A stretch of 64,000 bases of DNA from Microbacterium proteolyticum (GTDB taxonomy: Bacteria > Actinomycetota > Actinomycetes > Actinomycetales > Microbacteriaceae). Positions within the stretch are counted from its first letter, which is position 1. Every line of letters starts with the position of its first letter. Where the stretch lies: contig NZ_JAUSZZ010000001.1 of the NCBI RefSeq assembly GCF_030818075.1, positions 1,798,001 to 1,862,000 on the forward strand, read 5' to 3'. The notes under the pieces are model-generated. The model had not been told where the DNA came from and searched no databases. It saw nothing but the letters and a program-made list of their open reading frames with translations. The position numbers and the translations under genes are program-made. Below, piece by piece: positions 16,849 to 24,723 of this stretch.

Positions 16849-17319
16849 TCAGGCGTCGTCGGGATCGGGGAGGTTCTGGGCGATGCGACTGGATGCCGCG
16901 GAGTCGCGGCCGACGCCCGGCTGATACTTCGCGATCGGGTCGTCGCCGTCGACGTGCGGCTCGGCGCCGTCGCGGTCGACCGGGGGAGAAGCGGGGGTGC
17001 GGTTGTCGGTCTCGGGTCCGTCGTGCGTGGGGGCGCCCGTGTCCTCGGTGTGACGGGAGGTCGATCCGCTCTCGCCGCGGGCATCGTCGGTTCCGCGCTC
17101 GGTCAGACCGTCGGCCGCGCGCGTGCCGACGCCGGGCAGGTCGTTCTGGCTGGAGATGTTCTGCAGGCGGGCCTCGTCGTCGGCGTCGATCTCGGCGGCA
17201 CCGACCGCACCGGTGTCCGCTCCGGCGGCGCCCGCGGGCACGTCGGCGGCGAGTCCCTCGGACTCGGGGACGATGTTCTCTTCGTCGGCTCCGGGGAGGC
17301 GATCTGCGGGAGTGTTCAT
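16849..17319 (-). CDS. Acidic disordered stress-type protein
   Basis: 156 residues from ATG 17319, with AAGGATCGCC before it. It is rich in Asp, Glu, Ala, Gly and Pro, with almost no aromatic residues, and is probably unfolded: EENIVPESEGLAADVPAG, DADDEARLQNISSQNDLPG, DGDDPIAKYQPGVGRDSAAS. No domain is recognised. It carries the strongest form of the two-block upstream motif, identical in key positions to that of dps, suggesting joint control. Compare the acidic proteins at 11929 and 23052. Confidence 0.7.
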   Translation of the reverse strand: MNTPADRLPGADEENIVPESEGLAADVPAGAAGADTGAVGAAEIDADDEARLQNISSQNDLPGVGTRAADGLTERGTDDARGESGSTSRHTEDTGAPTHDGPETDNRTPASPPVDRDGAEPHVDGDDPIAKYQPGVGRDSAASSRIAQNLPDPDDA

Positions 17320-17345
17320 GGCGATCCTTCCGTGGGTGTGCCGCC

Positions 17346-17382
17346 ACGTTAGGCGGGGCATCCGCCTGACGAGCCGGGGTTG
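17346..17382 (-). promoter_or_regulatory. Two-block promoter-like motif upstream of the acidic protein gene
   Basis: Minus strand: CAACCCC, 22 bases, CCTAACGT. Both blocks are the same as in the dps motif at 3045-3081, while the spacer sequence is unrelated. Confidence 0.6.
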
Positions 17383-17470
17383 CGCGGCGGCACCGCATCG
17401 CACCCGGATGACCGGCCCCGGTGTCGGAGGCGGTCGTTAGGCTCGAGATACGCTTCGAAAGGACACCGCA

Positions 17471-18463
17471 ATGCAGCAGCGCCCCCTCTCCCGCACCGGC
17501 CGTGAGGTCTCGGCCATCGGCCTCGGCACCTGGCAGCTCGGCGCCGACTGGGGCGACGTCAGCGAAGAGGACGCGCGCGCCGTGCTGGCGGCCTCGGCCG
17601 AGGCCGGGGTCACGCTGTTCGACACCGCCGACGTCTACGGCGACGGGCGGTCGGAAGAGATCATCGGGACGTTCCTCCAGAGCCGGGATGCCGACGACAT
17701 CACCGTCGCGACGAAGATGGGCCGTCGCGAGGATCAGGTGCCCGAGAACTACGTCATGGAGAACTTCCGCGTCTGGCTCGACCGCTCCCGCCGTCTGCTG
17801 GACACCGAGACGCTCGACCTCGTGCAGCTGCACTGCCCGCCGTCCGCGGTGATCGACGACGACGCCACGTGGGACGCCCTCGACCAGCTCGTCGCCGAAG
17901 GCGTGATCGCCGCGTACGGGTCGTCGGTCGAGACGATGGACCAGGCGCTCTCGGCGCTGCGGCGGCCGAACCTCACCAATCTGCAGATCATCTTCAACCC
18001 GTTCCGTCTCAAGCCCCTCGACGAGGTGCTGCCGCTCGCCGCCGAGAAGAACGTCGCGGTGTTCGCCCGCGTGCCGCTGGCCAGCGGTCTGCTGTCGGGG
18101 AAGTACACGCGAGCGACGACGTTCGACGCGAACGACCACCGTTCCTACAACCGCAACGGAGAGGCCTTCGACAAGGGTGAGACGTTCTCTGGCGTGCCGT
18201 TCGACGAGGGTGTCGCGGCCGCCGACGAACTGAAGGCGTCCCTGCCCGAGGGCGTGACGCTTCCCGCGGCGACGCTGGCGTGGATCGCGTCGCGCGAGGG
18301 CGTTACCTCCGTCATCCCGGGGGCACGCTCGACCGCTCAGGCCACGGCGAACGCCGCGGCGGCCGAACTCCTCGACGGCGGCTTCGATGTGGAGGCCTTC
18401 GACGCCCTCGTGCGCGAGGTGTACGACCGCCGTCTCCGGGCGGAGATCCACCCGCAGTGGTGA
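17471..18463 (+). CDS. Aldo/keto reductase
   Basis: 330 residues, full length for the family. A TIM-barrel NADPH-dependent reductase of carbonyl compounds. The catalytic set is visible: Asp51 and Tyr56 in FDTADVYGDG, Lys82 in ATKMG and His121 in VQLHCPP. The NADPH-binding end is GVTSVIPGARSTAQATANA. ATG 17471 follows GAAAGGACACCGC, and a -10-like TTAGGCT box lies upstream. The substrate is unknown. It is a single-gene unit. Confidence 0.92.
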   Translation: MQQRPLSRTGREVSAIGLGTWQLGADWGDVSEEDARAVLAASAEAGVTLFDTADVYGDGRSEEIIGTFLQSRDADDITVATKMGRREDQVPENYVMENFRVWLDRSRRLLDTETLDLVQLHCPPSAVIDDDATWDALDQLVAEGVIAAYGSSVETMDQALSALRRPNLTNLQIIFNPFRLKPLDEVLPLAAEKNVAVFARVPLASGLLSGKYTRATTFDANDHRSYNRNGEAFDKGETFSGVPFDEGVAAADELKASLPEGVTLPAATLAWIASREGVTSVIPGARSTAQATANAAAAELLDGGFDVEAFDALVREVYDRRLRAEIHPQW

Positions 18464-18598
18464 CCCGTGGGTGAGCCCGGGCGCCGCGGCATCCTGAAGT
18501 GCGAGACGGCGGTCGACTGACGGCGCTCGCGGGATGCCATGGGTTCGTCGGCCGATGCCGGTCGCCGTGCAGCCATGGCGGGGCACCGGACGAACGAA

Positions 18599-18631
18599 AG
18601 CCGGGCCCGTCCTTCGCGGACGGGCCCGGCT
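18599..18631. terminator. Strong terminator hairpin
   Basis: 14-base perfect arms (18599-18612, 18618-18631) with a TTCGC loop, between the aldo/keto reductase gene and the converging SRPBCC gene. Confidence 0.85.
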
Positions 18632-18648
18632 CATCTCATCGCATGACG

Positions 18649-19101
18649 TCAGCTGACGTCGCCGCGCCAGGCGCCGGACTCGGCACCGCGCGACTCGATG
18701 TACTCCTTGAAGTTGTCGAGGTCCTTCTTGACCGAGTGGTCGTCGGCGCCGAAGACGGCACCGAGCTTCTCGAGGACGCCGGTCGGCTCCCAGTCGATCT
18801 GCACGGTGACACGCGTCTTGTCGTCCGACAGACGGTGGAAGGTGACGACACCGGCGTGGTTCTCGTCTCCGCCGACGCTGTTCCACGCGACGCGCTCGTC
18901 GGGGTGCTGCTCGGTGATCTCGGCGTCGAACTCGCGCTCGGCGCCGGCGATCTTGACCTTCCAGTGCGTGAGCGTGTCGGTCTTCTGCGTGATCGACTCC
19001 ACGAAGCTCATGAAGTGCGGGAACTCCTCGAACTGCGTCCACTGGTTGTACGCGACGCGGACGGGAACGTTGACGTCGATGGTTTCGATGACCTGTGCCA
19101 T
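18649..19101 (-). CDS. SRPBCC-family (START-like) protein
   Basis: 150 residues. Typical opening of the cyclase/dehydrase-like SRPBCC group, IDVNVPVRVAYNQWTQFEEFPHFM, then VAWNSVGGDENHAGVVTFHRL and RVTVQIDWEPTGVLEKLG, and the final amphipathic helix DLDNFKEYIESRG. The fold makes a hydrophobic pocket; the ligand is unknown. In related bacteria such genes sit among stress genes, which fits the context and the CAACCCC block 22 bases before a poor -10 box. The palindrome array begins about 150 bases upstream of its start. Confidence 0.87.
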   Translation of the reverse strand: MAQVIETIDVNVPVRVAYNQWTQFEEFPHFMSFVESITQKTDTLTHWKVKIAGAEREFDAEITEQHPDERVAWNSVGGDENHAGVVTFHRLSDDKTRVTVQIDWEPTGVLEKLGAVFGADDHSVKKDLDNFKEYIESRGAESGAWRGDVS

Positions 19102-19140
19102 GGTGTCCTCTTTTCGTGTGGCTTTCCGGGGCTGTACCCA

Positions 19141-19177
19141 GTCTTCGCGCCCCGCCCGCGAGGTGACCCCGGGGTTG
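19141..19177 (-). promoter_or_regulatory. Two-block motif, weak -10 part, upstream of the SRPBCC gene
   Basis: Minus strand: CTCAACCCC, 22 bases, GCGAAGAC. The upstream block and the spacing are kept, but the second block lacks TAnnnT. Confidence 0.4.
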
Positions 19178-19251
19178 AGGGATCGGCGTTCGTGCCCTAT
19201 ACGCGCCGCGCTTCGTCACCGCGAGGGAGGCGCGCGCGCGAACCCGGTCTG

Positions 19252-20165
19252 TCACGCATAAACGCGATTCGTGCGCAGAAACACTCCGTCAGCGTGTTTC
19301 TGCGCACGGATTGTGTTTATGCGTGAGTTCCGGGCCTGGGTGGTTGCCTCGCGGGGCGCGGGGCGCGGGGCGCGGGGCGCGGGGGCGGGGGCCTTGCGGG
19401 GGCGCGGTGCGGCAGGCGCGGGGTCGCGCGCGCTGGGCGTACTGCGGCGGACGCGGGTGGGCGGACCCTGGGGCCTGCTCGGGCGTGCCTGTAAACACGA
19501 TTCGTGCGCAGAAACACTCCGTGAGCGTGTTTCCGCGCACGGATTGTGTTTATGCGTGAGTTCTGGGGCTGGGCGGGGGCGGGGGCTTCGCGGGAGCGCG
19601 GGGGCGGGGGCATTGCGGGGGCGCGGTGCGGCAGGCGCGGGGTCGCGCGCGCTGGGCGCAATGCGGCGGACGCGGGTGGGCGGGTTCTGGGGCCTGCTCG
19701 GGCGTGCCTGTAAACACGATTCGTGCGCAGAAACACTCCGTGAGCGTGTTTCTTCGCACGGATTGTGTTTATGCGTGAGTTCTGGGGCTGGGTGCTGGCC
19801 TCGCGGGGGCGCGGGCATCGGGGCGCGGGGCGCGGGCATCGGGGCGCGGGGCGCGGGGGCGGGGGCATCGCGGGGGCGCGGTGCGGCAGGCGCGGGGTCG
19901 CGCGCGCTGGGCGCACTGCGGCGGACGCGGGTGGGCGGGTTCTGGGGCCTGCTCGGACGTTCCCGTAAACACGATTGGTGCGCAGAAACACTTCGTCAGC
20001 GTGTTTTTGCGCACCGATTGTGTTTATGCGTGAAGTTCCGGGCTGGCGGGGTCACTCGCGGGGCGCGGGGCGCGGGGCGCAGGGGCCGCGTCCGCCGGGC
20101 ACAGACGGGCGCGGGGCGCCGGGCGCGGGGCGCGGGGGCGGGGCGCGGTGCGGCGGGGGCGGGGC
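19252..20165. repeat. Array of four long palindromes separated by GC-rich related spacers
   Basis: Four hairpins at 19252-19326, 19492-19552, 19711-19771 and 19966-20026. Each has arms with the core GTGCGCAGAAACAC and its inverse, stems of about 26-33 bases, and a 9-base loop. Spacers of about 160-195 bases share blocks such as GGTGCGGCAGGCGCGGGG and CTGGGGCCTGCTCGG. Copy 4 has a C-to-G change in one arm matched by the complementary change in the other, so the stem is preserved. No convincing gene lies in this stretch of about 1 kb; the open frames on both strands repeat with the DNA. Confidence 0.85.
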
Positions 20166-20174
20166 CGGACCGGG

Positions 20175-21383
20175 TCAGGCGAGGCCGCGCAGGATCAGGT
20201 GCCAGTAGACCCAGGGCAGCACGCGGCGGTCGGCGATCCACGACAGGCGGCGTTCGCGGTACAGCGAGCGCCAGAACGGCACGGTCGGCTGCAGCCGGCC
20301 CTCCCGGTCGAACTCCGCGAACACGACCGTGCCGCGTGACACCGTGAACGGAACGACGCTGTAGCCGTTGTAGGTCGCCGACGGCGCCCGGCCGCCCTGC
20401 ACCGCCTTCATGTTCTTCACCAGCGCCTTCGCCTGCTGCCGGATCGCTCCGCCCGAACGGCGCGTCGCGACGGACGCGGCGTCTCCCACCGACCAGATCT
20501 CGGGGTGTCGCACATGCTGGAAGGTCTCCGGGTCGACGTCGACGAAGCCGTGCGGATCATCGGATGCCGCCAGGCCGCTGCCCGCGATCCATTCGGGCGC
20601 CCGCTGGGGCGGCACGGCGTGCAGCACGTCGTACGACAGCGTCTCCTCCGCGTCGCCGTGGCCGATCACGAGCATGCCGGCTGTGGCATCCACGGATCTG
20701 AGTTCCCGGCTGTAGCGCACCTCGATGCCGTATTCGTCGAGCTTGCGCTGCAGTTCGCGGTCGATGGCCGGGATGCCGAAGGGCACGGGATCGGGGCAGA
20801 CGAACACCACGCGGATGTCGTCGCGCACCCCGACCGCCCGCCACCAGTCGCACGCGAGGTACATCGGCTTCTGCGCCGCGGCGCCGCACGAGGCGGGCTC
20901 GGGGGGCTGTGTGAACACGACGGTGCCCCCGCGCAGGTCGCGCAGGACCGGCGAGGCCTTGGCCGCGAGGTCGTAGTCGTAGTTCGAGATGCCCGTCGGA
21001 GCGGCCATCGCCTCGGGCAGACCCGGCACCTGCTCCCACGCCAGGCGCATTCCGGCGCACACGACCAGCTGGTCGTAGTCGAGCGCCCCGCCCGAGACGA
21101 GATGCACGCGGCGGGCGTCGGCATCCACCGTGAAGACCTCGTCGCGCAGCCAGGTCACCCCGGCAGGGGTGACGTCGGCCTGGGGTCGGACCGCCTCGGA
21201 GGCCCGCGCCGCGCCGCCGGCGATGTGCGACTGCAGCGGCGCGAAGACGTGCCGTTCGCGGGGCTCGATCACCGTGACCTCGCCCGCTCGCGCGCGGTGC
21301 AGGCGGCCGGCCACCGAGAGCCCGGCGTTCCCGCCACCGACGACGACGATGCGCGGCGGTGCGGTGGGGCGGGAGTCGTTCAT
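20175..21383 (-). CDS. FAD-dependent oxidoreductase of the sulfide:quinone reductase type
   Basis: 402 residues from ATG 21383, with AGGATCCCCC nearby. The N-terminal FAD motif is VVVGGGNAGLSVAGRLHRA. Further parts are ERHVFAPLQSHIAGG, YDQLVVCAGMRLAWEQVPG, FTQPPEPASCGAAAQKPMYL with the cysteine typical of SQR-like enzymes, and IWSVGDAASVATRRSGGAIRQQ. A membrane-associating C-terminal end, RLSWIADRRVLPWVYWHLI, is present. These enzymes pass electrons from sulfide or another reductant to quinone. Fewer redox cysteines than in canonical Sqr make the exact substrate uncertain. Downstream lies the palindrome array. Confidence 0.83.
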   Translation of the reverse strand: MNDSRPTAPPRIVVVGGGNAGLSVAGRLHRARAGEVTVIEPRERHVFAPLQSHIAGGAARASEAVRPQADVTPAGVTWLRDEVFTVDADARRVHLVSGGALDYDQLVVCAGMRLAWEQVPGLPEAMAAPTGISNYDYDLAAKASPVLRDLRGGTVVFTQPPEPASCGAAAQKPMYLACDWWRAVGVRDDIRVVFVCPDPVPFGIPAIDRELQRKLDEYGIEVRYSRELRSVDATAGMLVIGHGDAEETLSYDVLHAVPPQRAPEWIAGSGLAASDDPHGFVDVDPETFQHVRHPEIWSVGDAASVATRRSGGAIRQQAKALVKNMKAVQGGRAPSATYNGYSVVPFTVSRGTVVFAEFDREGRLQPTVPFWRSLYRERRLSWIADRRVLPWVYWHLILRGLA

Positions 21384-21405
21384 GGGGGATCCTCTCGTCT
21401 CCCTC

Positions 21406-21442
21406 ACGCTCGCCCGCCGCGTCGTCGCGCACCAGCGCCTTG
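21406..21442 (-). promoter_or_regulatory. Two-block motif upstream of the SQR-like gene
   Basis: Minus strand: TGTCAAGGCG, with 22 bases from its CAAGGCG part to GCGAGCGT. The second block keeps AGCGT but not the leading TA. Confidence 0.4.
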
Positions 21443-21486
21443 ACATAGGTGCGCGCGGACCCCGGTCGCCGTCGGCGACGGTGCCG

Positions 21487-21813
21487 TCAGGCGAACTGTT
21501 CGGGGGTGACCGTCTCGTCGGCCGGCTCGGGGACCACGTACAGCCCGGTGGGGGAGTTCGCAGTCGACATGAGGGCCTCGAGCCACGCGCGGTTCAACGC
21601 CGGGGGGCGTCCGCCGCTGTACTTGAAGACGAGATTCGCGCGCGGGTGCACCCACACCGACGTGCGACCGCCGCCGGTGCTGAGGTCGTCCTTCCACACG
21701 AAGTAGAACGGTTCGCCGCGTCGCAGCTTGTTGCCGACCACGACCTGCAGGTGGGCGAGAAGACGGTCCTCGAAGTCCGTGCGGATGCCGCCCTCGTAGA
21801 TGAATTTGCCCAC
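21487..21813 (-). CDS. Small Microbacteriaceae-typical protein (DUF7882-like)
   Basis: 108 residues. MGKFIYEGGIRTDFEDRLLA, then HLQVVVGNKLRRGEPFYFVW and a stretch SVWVHPRANLVFKYSG are hallmarks of a short protein widespread in this family of bacteria and often mislabelled ATP-dependent DNA ligase. No catalytic motif of a ligase is present. Function unknown. It ends about 100 bases beyond the SQR-like gene start, same strand. Confidence 0.8.
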   Translation of the reverse strand: MGKFIYEGGIRTDFEDRLLAHLQVVVGNKLRRGEPFYFVWKDDLSTGGGRTSVWVHPRANLVFKYSGGRPPALNRAWLEALMSTANSPTGLYVVPEPADETVTPEQFA

Positions 21814-21924
21814 GTGTTCCTCTCGGGGGCGAGATGCCCGCTGTCTTTACTGTGCAAGCGCTGTGCGTGATCGGCCGGGCGACGACACCTCTCGCGCCAC
21901 GGCGAGACCGATCGCGAGCGCCGT

Positions 21925-22854
21925 TCAGGACATGCGGATCACCTGCGAGGGGCTCTGCCCGTAGTGCTCGCGGTAGTAGCGTGCGAACCGCGAGGCGCTC
22001 GAGAACCCCCACCGGCGGGCGACCTCGGTGACGGAGACGGAGCCGCTCACCAGCTCCGCGTGCGCGGCGCTGAGTCGCACGCGGCGCAGGTATTCGGTCG
22101 GGGTCGTGTCCAGCTGCCGACGGAACGCGTGCTGCAGTCCTCGTGAGGAGATGCCGGATGCCGCGGCGATGTCCTCGAGGCTGAGCGGTTCGTGCGCGTG
22201 CGCCTCGATGTGGGCGATGGCACGCCGGACCGTGCGCGGAGCGGCCGCGCGCTGGTGTGCGCGGGCGACGGCCTCGACGTACGGGGTCGAGAAGGACGTG
22301 AGCGTCGTCATCAACGCGTGCCGCTGCAGTTCGGCGGCGACGACCGCGTCGTCGTGCGCGGCCCCGAGCGACGTGGAGACGTGCGCGAAAGTCCGTTCCC
22401 ACTGCGTCGCCGCGTTGCGATCACGGGGGCGGGGGTCGAGGCGACGCAGCACGAGGCGGTCGTCGCCCGCGGCGATGCGAGCCACGCGCTCGGCGTCGGT
22501 GCGGTCGAACACGAAGGCGCGCACGCGCGCCGCCCCCGTCCAGTGCGCGTCGATCCGGCGATCCACCGCCAACCACGGCCGACGGGGCTCGATGCCGTGC
22601 GAGGCGGACTCCAGGCGCAGGTCATCGCCCACCATGCGGCACGCCATAAGCTGATCGCTCATCTCGATCGAGGCTCGCACGCTCGCGTTGAGCTCCCAGC
22701 CGATCACGGAGAAGCGTTCGAGCTCCACCGAGTTCCAGGTGAACGACACGGTCTTCGGATCGACGTGTTCGAGGCGCGCACTCGGCACGAAGCGGGTCCA
22801 CACCCGTTCGACGTCGTCCGCCCCGCGTGAGCGGACCTTCATTACATGTCCCAT
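21925..22854 (-). CDS. AraC-family regulator (paralog 2)
   Basis: 309 residues. The N-terminal sensing domain covers about residues 1-190 (VERVWTRFVPSARLEHVDP start). The C-terminal DNA-binding half has both helix-turn-helix units: SLEDIAAASGISSRGLQHAF and SVTEVARRWGFSSASRFARY, ending YGQSPSQVIRMS. Same layout as the regulators at 10949 and 42323, with conserved joints such as RRVRLSAAHAEL. The ligand and targets are unknown. It is divergent from the acidic-protein gene at 23052. Confidence 0.87.
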   Translation of the reverse strand: MGHVMKVRSRGADDVERVWTRFVPSARLEHVDPKTVSFTWNSVELERFSVIGWELNASVRASIEMSDQLMACRMVGDDLRLESASHGIEPRRPWLAVDRRIDAHWTGAARVRAFVFDRTDAERVARIAAGDDRLVLRRLDPRPRDRNAATQWERTFAHVSTSLGAAHDDAVVAAELQRHALMTTLTSFSTPYVEAVARAHQRAAAPRTVRRAIAHIEAHAHEPLSLEDIAAASGISSRGLQHAFRRQLDTTPTEYLRRVRLSAAHAELVSGSVSVTEVARRWGFSSASRFARYYREHYGQSPSQVIRMS

Positions 22855-22963
22855 GGTGATCCTTCCGCCGCGGGCGAGATGCGGTGTTCCTGATGCGATG
22901 GTCGTGCATTCCGAGGCGGAATCCCCTCGGCGTGGACGGCTGCGGGTCCGGTGTCGCGCGTGT

Positions 22964-23000
22964 CAAGGGGCGGGCCGGTGGCCGCCTCGCCCTGTGGGAT
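22964..23000 (+). promoter_or_regulatory. Two-block motif upstream of the acidic protein at 23052
   Basis: TGTCAAGGGG, with 22 bases from its CAAGGGG part to TGTGGGAT (TGGGAT in the -10 position). The start codon follows 51 bases later. Confidence 0.4.
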
Positions 23001-23051
23001 GAAGGCACCGCCGATTCCGGCGGCGACTCGCGTCAGACGGAAGGACCCCCC

Positions 23052-23411
23052 ATGAGCGACGCCTCGATCGACCCGACCACCGCCTCGACGAACCCCGCCA
23101 CCGATGTGGGCGTCGCGGGTGTGCAGCCGCTGCGCGACGGCGACACCTCCATCGAGCCCGACCCCGCGCTCGACCCGGCGCAGGCCGAGTGGGACGCGAC
23201 CACCGCCCTCGACGAGGGCGCCGACCCCGACGACATCAACCCCGTCACCGCCACCGGTGCCGACCCGGCCGAGATCCCGGCCGACGACAGCGACATCCCG
23301 CTGGAGGACATCCACCCCTTCGCCACCGGAACCGACTCGCAGGGCGAGGACCCGGGCGTCGTGGAGCTCGGCGAAGAGGGCCAGGGCGACCTCGCCCCCG
23401 AAGACCTCTGA
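23052..23411 (+). CDS. Small acidic disordered protein
   Basis: 119 residues from ATG 23052, with GGAAGGA upstream. Nearly a quarter of the residues are Asp or Glu, with Ala, Pro, Thr and Gly making up most of the rest: DPTTASTNPATDVGV, DEGADPDDINPVTATGADP, PLEDIHPFATGTDSQGEDPG. No signal peptide, no domain. Shares composition and the upstream motif with the proteins at 11929 and 16849, so a stress-protectant (hydrophilin-like) role is possible but unproven. Confidence 0.7.
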   Translation: MSDASIDPTTASTNPATDVGVAGVQPLRDGDTSIEPDPALDPAQAEWDATTALDEGADPDDINPVTATGADPAEIPADDSDIPLEDIHPFATGTDSQGEDPGVVELGEEGQGDLAPEDL

Positions 23412-23420
23412 GCCGTGCGA

Positions 23421-23456
23421 GCGGCCTCGGGAACCCCGTGAGGGGTCCGGGGCCGC
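23421..23456 (+). terminator. Imperfect terminator hairpin
   Basis: GCGGCC and GGCCGC outer arms with an inner AACCCC/GGGGT pairing follow the acidic-protein gene. Some internal mismatches. Confidence 0.45.
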
Positions 23457-23554
23457 GTCGCGTGCGGGACGCGACCTCGGGACGCCGGCATCCCTTCCCC
23501 CGGCAGATGATCGCCGGCCCGTGGGCTCCCGCCCGCGCGGCTCCCGGGACGCGG

Positions 23555-24523
23555 TCATCGCCCCGGTCCCATCGCGTCGTCGGAGGCGAGCTGTCGCAGC
23601 GTCCGCAGCGGCGTCGCCGCGCGCACCACGCGTCGGCCGGCATAGGGCACCCCGCCGGAGAGGCGCATCGCCAGCGCCACCCAGCTCGTCACGCCCCGCT
23701 CGGCGACCCAGACCGGTGCCCAGAGGGCGGCCGTCGCGGGAAACGCATTCGTGCCGTGTCCTCGCCGCCGACCCAGCTCCGCCAGGCCGACCGCCACGAC
23801 GGCCAGCAGAGACAGGATGCCGGGATGCCGACGGGCCGCGAAGACACACGGCGCGATCGAGAGCTCGGCGAGCAGTCGCGCCGGTTGCGCCTGACTGTCG
23901 TACGCCTGACGTATCCGCTGCCCCCAGAACCGGCGTGCGGTGGGCGGCCTGCGGATGACGAACAGGTCGCGGCAGCGGCGGACGCGACCACCGCCGGCGC
24001 GAACGGTGCGTTCCATCTCGAGGTTCTCGAAGAGCGCATCGACGCCGTATCCGCGGGGCAGAGCGCTGCGCCGAACGGCGTAGGTCCCCGGGAAGTCGCC
24101 GGTCGCGGCCCGGTTGATGAGCGAACGCGCCGTGTCCCAGCGCGCATGCCACGGACGAGGGTCGAACACGTTCTGCGGCGCGACCAGGTCGGCATCCGTC
24201 GTCTGCGAGACCAGCGCCGCCAGCGTCGCCCGGTCGTGACGGACATCGTCGTCGGCGATGACGACGCACTCGTGCCGGCTGAGCGCCAGACCGCTGACCA
24301 CCCCGCGAGCCTTGCCGTTCGCGCCGTCGCTGACGGTCGGCGCGACATGACGCACCCCGGGAGGGAACGCCCGCGCGTGGGCGTCGAACAGCGCGGCATC
24401 CGACCCGTCGACGACGGTGACATCGATCCACCGCTCGAGATGCCGGAGGTAGTCGACGAGATCGTCGAGTTCGGCGTCGTCGCTCCAGCGCAGGGGGAGA
24501 ACGTATTCAGCGGCGAGGCGCAT
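23555..24523 (-). CDS. Family 2 glycosyltransferase
   Basis: 322 residues. GT-A fold: AEYVLPLRWSDDAELDDLVD, VTVVDGSDAALFD, then the metal-binding DDD in HECVVIADDDVRHDRATL, and FENLEMERTVRAGGGRV with the likely acceptor-site acidic residues. Two hydrophobic stretches near the C-terminus (LSLLAVVAVGLAELG and a following one) suggest membrane contact. Donor and acceptor sugars are unknown. Its ATG overlaps the stop of the CDGSH gene (ATGA), so it is the third gene of a coupled operon. Confidence 0.82.
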   Translation of the reverse strand: MRLAAEYVLPLRWSDDAELDDLVDYLRHLERWIDVTVVDGSDAALFDAHARAFPPGVRHVAPTVSDGANGKARGVVSGLALSRHECVVIADDDVRHDRATLAALVSQTTDADLVAPQNVFDPRPWHARWDTARSLINRAATGDFPGTYAVRRSALPRGYGVDALFENLEMERTVRAGGGRVRRCRDLFVIRRPPTARRFWGQRIRQAYDSQAQPARLLAELSIAPCVFAARRHPGILSLLAVVAVGLAELGRRRGHGTNAFPATAALWAPVWVAERGVTSWVALAMRLSGGVPYAGRRVVRAATPLRTLRQLASDDAMGPGR

Positions 24524-24723
24524 CAGTCCTCGGTGCGGAAGCCGGACGCCTTGTGCGTCCCGTCGCAGAACGGCTTGATCGTCGACAGGCCGCAGCGGCA
24601 GAGCGCCACGGTGCGGCGCGTGCGCACCACCTCTCGGCCGTCGCTGGTCTGCAGCTGCGCGTCGCCGCGGACCAGGAGTGGTCCGTCCGGATACGCGGTG
24701 ATCGTGACGGGTGCCTCGCTCAT
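24523..24723 (-). CDS. CDGSH iron-sulfur domain protein
   Basis: 66 residues. The complete motif for a 2Fe-2S cluster bound by three Cys and one His is present: Cys42, Cys44, Cys53 and His57 in CRCGLSTIKPFCDGTH. It is a one-domain protein, probably an electron carrier or cluster-transfer protein in the cytoplasm. It overlaps both neighbours by four bases (ATGA on each side), linking it tightly to the upstream diiron-type oxidase, for which it may supply electrons, and to the glycosyltransferase. Confidence 0.9.
   Translation of the reverse strand: MSEAPVTITAYPDGPLLVRGDAQLQTSDGREVVRTRRTVALCRCGLSTIKPFCDGTHKASGFRTED

Noticed and set aside
16349..19255. A 968-codon minus-strand open frame
   Set aside because: It runs through the antisense of the aldo/keto reductase gene and through other real genes; only its last 102 codons (from 16657) read as a protein. 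High GC makes long chance frames common.
19252..20026. CRISPR array
   Set aside because: Only four units, spacers of 160-195 bases that are related to each other, and no cas genes nearby.
19271..20347. Open frames on both strands inside the palindrome array
   Set aside because: Their products merely repeat with the DNA repeats, are Arg/Gly/Ala or Pro/Arg rich, and lack ribosome sites.
21487..21813. ATP-dependent DNA ligase
   Set aside because: The small MGKFIYEGG-type protein is often given that name, but it has no nucleotidyltransferase motif.
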